This document shows positions 6,079 through 10,165 of a stretch of DNA of 10,165 nt, piece after piece. The notes under the pieces are model-generated. The model did no database searches. It had not been told where the DNA came from and saw nothing but the letters and a program-made list of their open reading frames with translations. Within the stretch, counting starts at the first letter, position 1; the number at the start of each line of letters is the position of its first letter. The translations under genes were made by a program, and so were the position numbers. Source of the DNA: CADEFX01 sp050260355 (lineage in GTDB: Bacteria > Pseudomonadota > Alphaproteobacteria > Rhizobiales > Hyphomicrobiaceae); NCBI GenBank assembly GCA_050260355.1, contig JBLNBZ010000097.1:1-10165 (forward strand). The letters are read 5' to 3'.

Positions 6079-8376
6079 CTAGGCGGCCGTGCTCGCGCGA
6101 CGGGCTGCATCGACAACTGCAATCGCTGACATGTTGAGCAGTCCTCGCACCGTCACCGACGGCGTGACGATGTGCACCGGCAGCGCCGCTCCGAGCAGGA
6201 TCGGGCTGATGGCGACGCTGCCCGAGACGACCTTCAGCGTGTTGAAAGCGATATTTGCCGCGTCGATGCTCGGCATGATGAGCAGGTTGGCGGCCCCTTT
6301 CAGCCGCGAGTTGGGAAAAATCTCCTCGCGAATGAACGGCGACAACGCCGCATCGGCGTGCATCTCGCCCTCGACCTCGAGATCAGGCGACGCCTGCTGC
6401 AGAAGCTTCAACACCTTGCGCATCTTGCGCGCGGAGCCCGTGTCCTCGCTGCCGAAATTGGAATGCGAGACGAGCGCGACCTTGGGCTCGAGCCCGAAGC
6501 GGCGCACCTGCTCCGCAGCGAGCAGCGCGATCTCGGCGAGTTGCTCCGCACCCGGGTCGTAGGACACATACGTGTCGGCGAAGAACAACGGCCCGCTCGG
6601 CAGGATCAGCGCCGAGAGCGCGGCAAAGCCCTGCACGCCGTCGCGTTTGCCGATCACCTCGGCGACATGGCGCAAGTGCGTGTGATAGCGCCCTACGGCT
6701 CCGCAGATCATGGCATCGGCATCGCCGCGCCGCACGAGCAGGCCGCCGAGCACCGTCGAGCCGTTGCGCGCCACGCGGCGTGCGTGCGACGGCGAGACGC
6801 CGCGTCGCTCGACGAGCCGGTGATACTCGTCGGCAAACTGCGCCAATCGCGGATCGGTCTCGGGGTCGACGATATCGAAGTCCTTCTCCGGCCGCATGCG
6901 CAGGCCCAAATGCGGCAGCATGCGCGTGATCGACTCGCGGCGGCCGATCAGCACCGGGCGCGCCAGGCGCTCGCTGACGAGCTGCTGCGCCGCCTGCATC
7001 ACGTAGGGATGGTCGCCTTCGGCGAAGGCGAGGCGTTTGGCCGTTTCTTTCGACGCGCTCTTGGCCGCCTCGAAGTAGGGCCGCATGAGGAAGCCGGAGC
7101 GGAAGACGAAGTGTGAGAGCTTCTCCTGATAGGCCTGGAAGTCCTCGATCGGCCGCGTCGCCACGCCCGAATCCATCGCCGCCTTGGCGACGGCCGGTGC
7201 GATCTCCAGGATCAGGCGCGGATCGAACGGCTTCGGCAGGATGTACTCGGGGCCGAACACGAACGTCTCGGCGCGGTAGGCGGTGAGCACGATATCGGAC
7301 GCCTCGCTCTCGGCAAGGCGCGCCAGGGCCTCCACGGCGGCCTTCTTCATCGCCTCATTGATCGTGGTCGCGCCGACATCGAGCGCGCCGCGGAAAATGA
7401 AGGGGAAGCACAGCACATTGTTGATCTGGTTGGGGTAGTCGGTGCGGCCCGAGGCGATGATTGCGTCGGGACGGACCGCCTTCACATCCTCGGGCAGGAT
7501 CTCGGGGATCGGATTGGCGAGAGCAAAGACGAGCGGCTTGTCGCTCATGCTCGCCACCATCTCCTTCGAGACGATCCGGCCCGCCGAAAGTCCGAGGAAG
7601 ACGTCGGCGCCGGCCAGGACCTCGGAGAGCGTGCGCTTGCTGGTCTCCTGCGCGTAGGGTGCCTTGTAGGCGTCCATCAGCTCGGTGCGACCCACGTAGA
7701 CCACGCCCTTGATGTCCGCGACCCAGATGTTGCGGCGGGGCAGACCCAGTGCGCAAAGCAGATTGAGGCAGGCGAGTGCTGCCGCCCCCGCGCCGGAGCA
7801 AACGAGCTTCACCGACTCCAGCTTCTTGCCGACGATCTTCAGTCCGTTGAGGATCGCTGCAGCCACAACGATCGCCGTTCCGTGCTGGTCGTCATGGAAC
7901 ACCGGAATGCGCATGCGCTCCTTGAGCCGCTTCTCGATCTCGAAGCACTCGGGCGAGCGGATATCCTCCAGGTTGATGCCGCCGAACGTCGGCTCGAGAC
8001 GTGCCACGGCCTCCACGAACGGCTCGATCTCCTTCTCCGCCACCTCGATGTCGAACACGTCGATGCCGGCGAACTTCTTGAACAGCACCGCCTTGCCTTC
8101 CATGACCGGCTTGGCGGCCAGCGGACCGATGTCGCCCAGTCCCAGCACGGCGGTGCCGTTCGACACCACGGCGACGAGATTGCCGCGCGCCGTCAGTCGC
8201 GACACGGCGGAGGGATCCCGCGCGATCGCATCGCACGCATGGGCCACGCCCGGCGAGTACGCCAGCGCCAGGTCGGTCTGGTTGGCCAGAGGCTTGGTCG
8301 CAGCGATGGCGATCTTTCCCGGCGGATCGGCTTCGTGATAGTCGAGCGCGCTTTTCGCGATATTTGTGTCCGCCAT
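6079..8376 (-). CDS. maeB: NADP-dependent malic enzyme, MaeB type with PTA domain
   Basis: A 765-residue multidomain malic enzyme, the length typical of proteobacterial MaeB. It oxidatively decarboxylates malate to pyruvate plus CO2 with a divalent metal, giving NADPH in the cytoplasm. The malic N-terminal domain has Y40 (YSPGV) and K95 (EGKAVLF) as the catalytic Tyr/Lys pair. Metal ligands are E137, D138 (NLEDIR) and D163 (HDDQHG). The NAD(P)-binding domain has GAGAAA (195-200), ANPIPE (288-292 region) and GRTDYPNQINN (310-320). From about residue 425 the rest is a phosphotransacetylase-like domain; in this family it is usually regulatory (acetyl-CoA sensing) and not catalytic. Preference for NADP follows from family and is not shown by a residue I can point to. 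AAGGGA sits 8 nt before the ATG. The gene follows the MDR gene by 31 nt on the same strand, so the two may share a transcript. Confidence 0.96.
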   Translation of the reverse strand: MADTNIAKSALDYHEADPPGKIAIAATKPLANQTDLALAYSPGVAHACDAIARDPSAVSRLTARGNLVAVVSNGTAVLGLGDIGPLAAKPVMEGKAVLFKKFAGIDVFDIEVAEKEIEPFVEAVARLEPTFGGINLEDIRSPECFEIEKRLKERMRIPVFHDDQHGTAIVVAAAILNGLKIVGKKLESVKLVCSGAGAAALACLNLLCALGLPRRNIWVADIKGVVYVGRTELMDAYKAPYAQETSKRTLSEVLAGADVFLGLSAGRIVSKEMVASMSDKPLVFALANPIPEILPEDVKAVRPDAIIASGRTDYPNQINNVLCFPFIFRGALDVGATTINEAMKKAAVEALARLAESEASDIVLTAYRAETFVFGPEYILPKPFDPRLILEIAPAVAKAAMDSGVATRPIEDFQAYQEKLSHFVFRSGFLMRPYFEAAKSASKETAKRLAFAEGDHPYVMQAAQQLVSERLARPVLIGRRESITRMLPHLGLRMRPEKDFDIVDPETDPRLAQFADEYHRLVERRGVSPSHARRVARNGSTVLGGLLVRRGDADAMICGAVGRYHTHLRHVAEVIGKRDGVQGFAALSALILPSGPLFFADTYVSYDPGAEQLAEIALLAAEQVRRFGLEPKVALVSHSNFGSEDTGSARKMRKVLKLLQQASPDLEVEGEMHADAALSPFIREEIFPNSRLKGAANLLIMPSIDAANIAFNTLKVVSGSVAISPILLGAALPVHIVTPSVTVRGLLNMSAIAVVDAARRASTAA

Positions 8377-8407
8377 ACTTTGCGTCCCTTCCCCGTCTGC
8401 CCTCTCT

Positions 8408-9412
8408 TTAAAGCTTGATCACGATCTTGCCGAAGTGCGTCGCACTTTCCATGGTGCGAAAGGCCGCCTTGGCATCCTCGAAGGCAAACGTCTTGTCGAT
8501 CACCGGCGCGAGCCGATGCTGGGCAATGGCCTTATTCATGTCGAGGAACATGCGCCGCGAGCCGACATAGATGCCGTAGAGCCTGATCGACTTGCGCATG
8601 ACGAGAGCCGGATTGATCTCGCCGCCCGTCAACACACCGATGAGCGAGATCGTGCCTGCAACGCGCGTTGCCGCGACCGTCCTCGGCAGCGTGCCCGCGC
8701 CGCCCACCTCCACGGTCGCGTCCACGCCGGCGCCGTCGGTGAGCTCGAGCACCGCCCGGTCCCATTCCGGCGTCGTGCGGTAGTTGACCGTGCGCCAAGC
8801 GCCGAGCTTCTTCGCCCGCTCCAGCTTCTCGTCGCTCGACGACGTGATGATGGTGCGGGCGCCGAGCAGGTTGGCGAACTGCAGCGCGAAGATCGAGACG
8901 CCCCCCGTGCCGAGCAGAAGCACCGTGTCGCCCGCCTTGACGCGCGCAGCCTCGACCAACGCATGCCAGGCCGTGAGCGCCGCGCACGGCAGCGTCGCTG
9001 CCTCCTCGAAGCTCAGATGCTCGGGGATCGGCACGACGCCGTCGGCGGCAAGCACGGCCTCCTCCGCAAGAACGCCGTCGAGGGCGCCGCCCAAGGCGCT
9101 CGCCATCGCCCGTGCCGAGCAAAGCCCGTCGGTCCACTGCTGGAAGAAGCACGAGGCCACGCGATCGCCCGCCTTCAGGTCCGTGACGCCGGGCCCGACC
9201 TTGATGATCTCGCCGGCCGCATCCGAGTTGGGAATCCGCGGGTAGGGCAGCTTGCGCGATTCGGGATCGCGCACGGTGCCGAGATCCCTGTAATTGATCG
9301 AGGACGCCCGCACCCTGATCATGACCTGTCCCGGCCCCGGCTCGGGCGACGTGCGCTCGGCCAGCTGCAACCCGTCGATGCCTTTGTTGGAAACGATTTG
9401 CCAGGCGCGCAT
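8408..9412 (-). CDS. Zinc-independent MDR oxidoreductase (quinone-oxidoreductase-like)
   Basis: A 334-residue medium-chain dehydrogenase/reductase. The GroES-like domain (about 1-130) has SINYRD (38-43) where zinc alcohol dehydrogenases have their catalytic Cys, and PNSDAAGE (61-68) where they have GHE. The four-Cys structural zinc lobe is also absent. It is therefore a zinc-less MDR of the quinone oxidoreductase/enoyl reductase group, despite the alcohol dehydrogenase labels such proteins often get. The Rossmann domain has LLGTGGVSIFALQFA with the loop GTGGVS at 168-173. Expected chemistry is NAD(P)H-dependent reduction of quinones or activated double bonds, or alcohol oxidation; substrate unknown. 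The ATG has GGAGAG about 8 nt upstream. It starts only 40 bp from the divergent exported protein gene and precedes maeB by 31 nt. Confidence 0.9.
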   Translation of the reverse strand: MRAWQIVSNKGIDGLQLAERTSPEPGPGQVMIRVRASSINYRDLGTVRDPESRKLPYPRIPNSDAAGEIIKVGPGVTDLKAGDRVASCFFQQWTDGLCSARAMASALGGALDGVLAEEAVLAADGVVPIPEHLSFEEAATLPCAALTAWHALVEAARVKAGDTVLLLGTGGVSIFALQFANLLGARTIITSSSDEKLERAKKLGAWRTVNYRTTPEWDRAVLELTDGAGVDATVEVGGAGTLPRTVAATRVAGTISLIGVLTGGEINPALVMRKSIRLYGIYVGSRRMFLDMNKAIAQHRLAPVIDKTFAFEDAKAAFRTMESATHFGKIVIKL

Positions 9413-9452
9413 TGCGTGTCTCTCCAGCGGATCCTTGTTTGTCTAGTGCAAC

Positions 9453-9845
9453 ATGATACCCTCGTGCCATGGGGTAGCGAAGTCAAAGCACCCGTTGTCG
9501 GCTGCCGTTGCGCTCATCGTCGCGGCGAGCGCTGCATGTTGCGGCAGCAGCCCTGGATTTGCCGAGCCGCCCTCTGCCAGCCCATCGCGCGATGCCGCGC
9601 CGGTGGAGAACTGGCGCACCTCGCCCTATCACGGGGTCATCGACGGTGCCGGTCGCGTCATTCCGTGCCGCTGCCGCTACCAGGGCCACGAGTATCCTTT
9701 GGGCGAGGTCGTGTGCATGCAGACCCACCACGGCACGGTGCTGACGCGCTGCGATCTGTTCATGAACAACACGACCTGGGTGCCGACGGCTGATGCCTGC
9801 ACCATCAGCCGAGCCGCAGCCTCGACGGCGATTGCCGCGAGATAG
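9453..9845 (+). CDS. Small exported Cys-rich hypothetical protein
   Basis: A 130-residue protein with a Sec-type signal: basic K10/K12, hydrophobic 15-30, likely cleavage after GFA at 37. The region around C29-C30 does not satisfy a lipobox because position -3 is not Leu/Val/Ile. After a Pro/Ser-rich linker, the mature domain (about 54-118) contains C72, C74, C88, C100 and C116 in the order CRCRYQG, EVVCMQT, TRCDLFMNNTTWVP and ACT. This looks like a compact disulfide-stabilised domain of a kind common as hypothetical proteins in Rhizobiales. Five mature cysteines leave one unpaired or free to form an intermolecular bond. No Shine-Dalgarno precedes the ATG, yet no other in-frame start keeps the full signal, so the start is uncertain. 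The gene is divergent from the MDR gene. Function unknown. Confidence 0.72.
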   Translation: MIPSCHGVAKSKHPLSAAVALIVAASAACCGSSPGFAEPPSASPSRDAAPVENWRTSPYHGVIDGAGRVIPCRCRYQGHEYPLGEVVCMQTHHGTVLTRCDLFMNNTTWVPTADACTISRAAASTAIAAR

Positions 9846-10086
9846 CTTTCTGAAAAGTCCCTCGGCACGGCGGCTGCAACACGACCACCCTCGCAGGCCT
9901 GGCGACCCCGAGGCAGAGCGTGGAGCTGAAGGAGCCTGGGCGTTCGCGACCCGGCTGACCTGATACGTTTCATGGGCTCGGAACGCCCGGCTCGCCGCAT
10001 CCGGGCCCCGACATGGCGCTCCGCTGGTCTGGCGGCCGACCACGCAAGACGATCGGACTGCGACCCTCGGCTCGCAGGCTGAGCGA

Positions 10087-10130
10087 GGCGCCCAGCTGTG
10101 GCGCCCCTCTCGTGATCCGAGGCCCCACGA
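10087..10130 (+). promoter_or_regulatory. Two adjacent small hairpins upstream of edge SD
   Basis: GGCGCC (10087-10092) pairs with GGCGCC (10100-10105) around a 7-nt loop. TCGTG (10110-10114) pairs with CACGA (10126-10130) around an 11-nt loop. An alternative pairing, TGATC (10113-10117) with GATCA (10129-10133), would exclude the second hairpin. In a GC-rich genome such short stems arise by chance, so a regulatory role is only a suggestion. Confidence 0.2.
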
Positions 10131-10150
10131 TCATAAGCCGCGCGCCCAGT

Positions 10151-10157
10151 AGGGAGG
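10151..10157 (+). promoter_or_regulatory. Strong Shine-Dalgarno at window edge
   Basis: AGGGAGG is a near-ideal ribosome binding site, and 8 nt (10158-10165) separate it from the window end. A start codon immediately outside the window would be optimally spaced. The absence of any ATG, GTG or TTG between it and the end fits a plus-strand gene beginning at about 10166. Confidence 0.5.
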
Positions 10158-10165
10158 ATAACTCC

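Larger units (their letters stand above)
9846..10165. other. Gene-free right end, possible leader of next gene
   Basis: I find no supportable gene in these 320 bases. Longer minus-strand frames here, such as the one spanning 10043-9483, have Arg/Ala-rich shadow composition and overlap the exported protein gene. CCTCGG (9860-9865) and CCGAGG (9908-9913) are complementary but 42 nt apart, too weak for a terminator call. Towards the edge there are two short hairpins and a strong Shine-Dalgarno, annotated separately, consistent with the 5' leader of a plus-strand gene starting after the window. Confidence 0.5.

Noticed and set aside
9453..9486. Minus-strand TTGACT and TATCAT upstream of the MDR gene
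   Set aside because: Both boxes look good, but the 22-nt spacer is too long for a normal sigma-70-type promoter.
8366..9793. 475-codon plus-strand frame opposite the MDR gene
   Set aside because: Antisense to a well-supported MDR gene and overlapping the exported protein in another frame; composition is Arg/His-rich with no domain.

Overview
The window is GC-rich, gene-dense bacterial DNA. Codon use, the MaeB-type malic enzyme with a fused phosphotransacetylase domain, and GTCATCCCG/CGGGATGA intergenic palindromes suggest an alphaproteobacterium, probably of the Hyphomicrobiales. That placement is inferred from general character, not from a marker gene. All large genes are intact and belong to known families.

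Layout. Positions 1-369 carry no gene and hold palindromic, REP-like intergenic repeats. On the plus strand follow hyuA-like (370-2457) and hyuB-like (2460-4097) genes, only 2 nt apart, which form one ATP-dependent hydantoinase/oxoprolinase/carboxylase-type enzyme. Next are a small exported Cys-containing protein (4220-4759) and a short-chain dehydrogenase (4808-5569). An 80-codon conserved-looking hypothetical gene (5840-5598) converges on the SDR gene from the minus strand. The minus strand then carries a zinc-less MDR oxidoreductase (9412-8408) followed 31 nt later by NADP-type malic enzyme maeB (8376-6079). A second exported Cys-rich small protein (9453-9845) is transcribed divergently from the MDR gene, with only 40 bp between the two start codons. 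The last 320 bases contain no supportable gene, but end in a strong Shine-Dalgarno sequence placed for a start codon just beyond the window.

How the genes may work together. HyuA and HyuB probably assemble into one cytoplasmic enzyme that uses ATP to activate a cyclic amide, lactam or ketone-like substrate; the true substrate cannot be read from sequence. The SDR and the MDR are generic NAD(P) oxidoreductases that could act in the same or in separate catabolic routes. MaeB links C4 acids to pyruvate and NADPH. I found no CRISPR array, transposase, phage gene, tRNA or rRNA. The least explained items are the two small exported proteins, the 80-residue hypothetical protein, the intergenic palindromes and the possible structured leader at the right edge.
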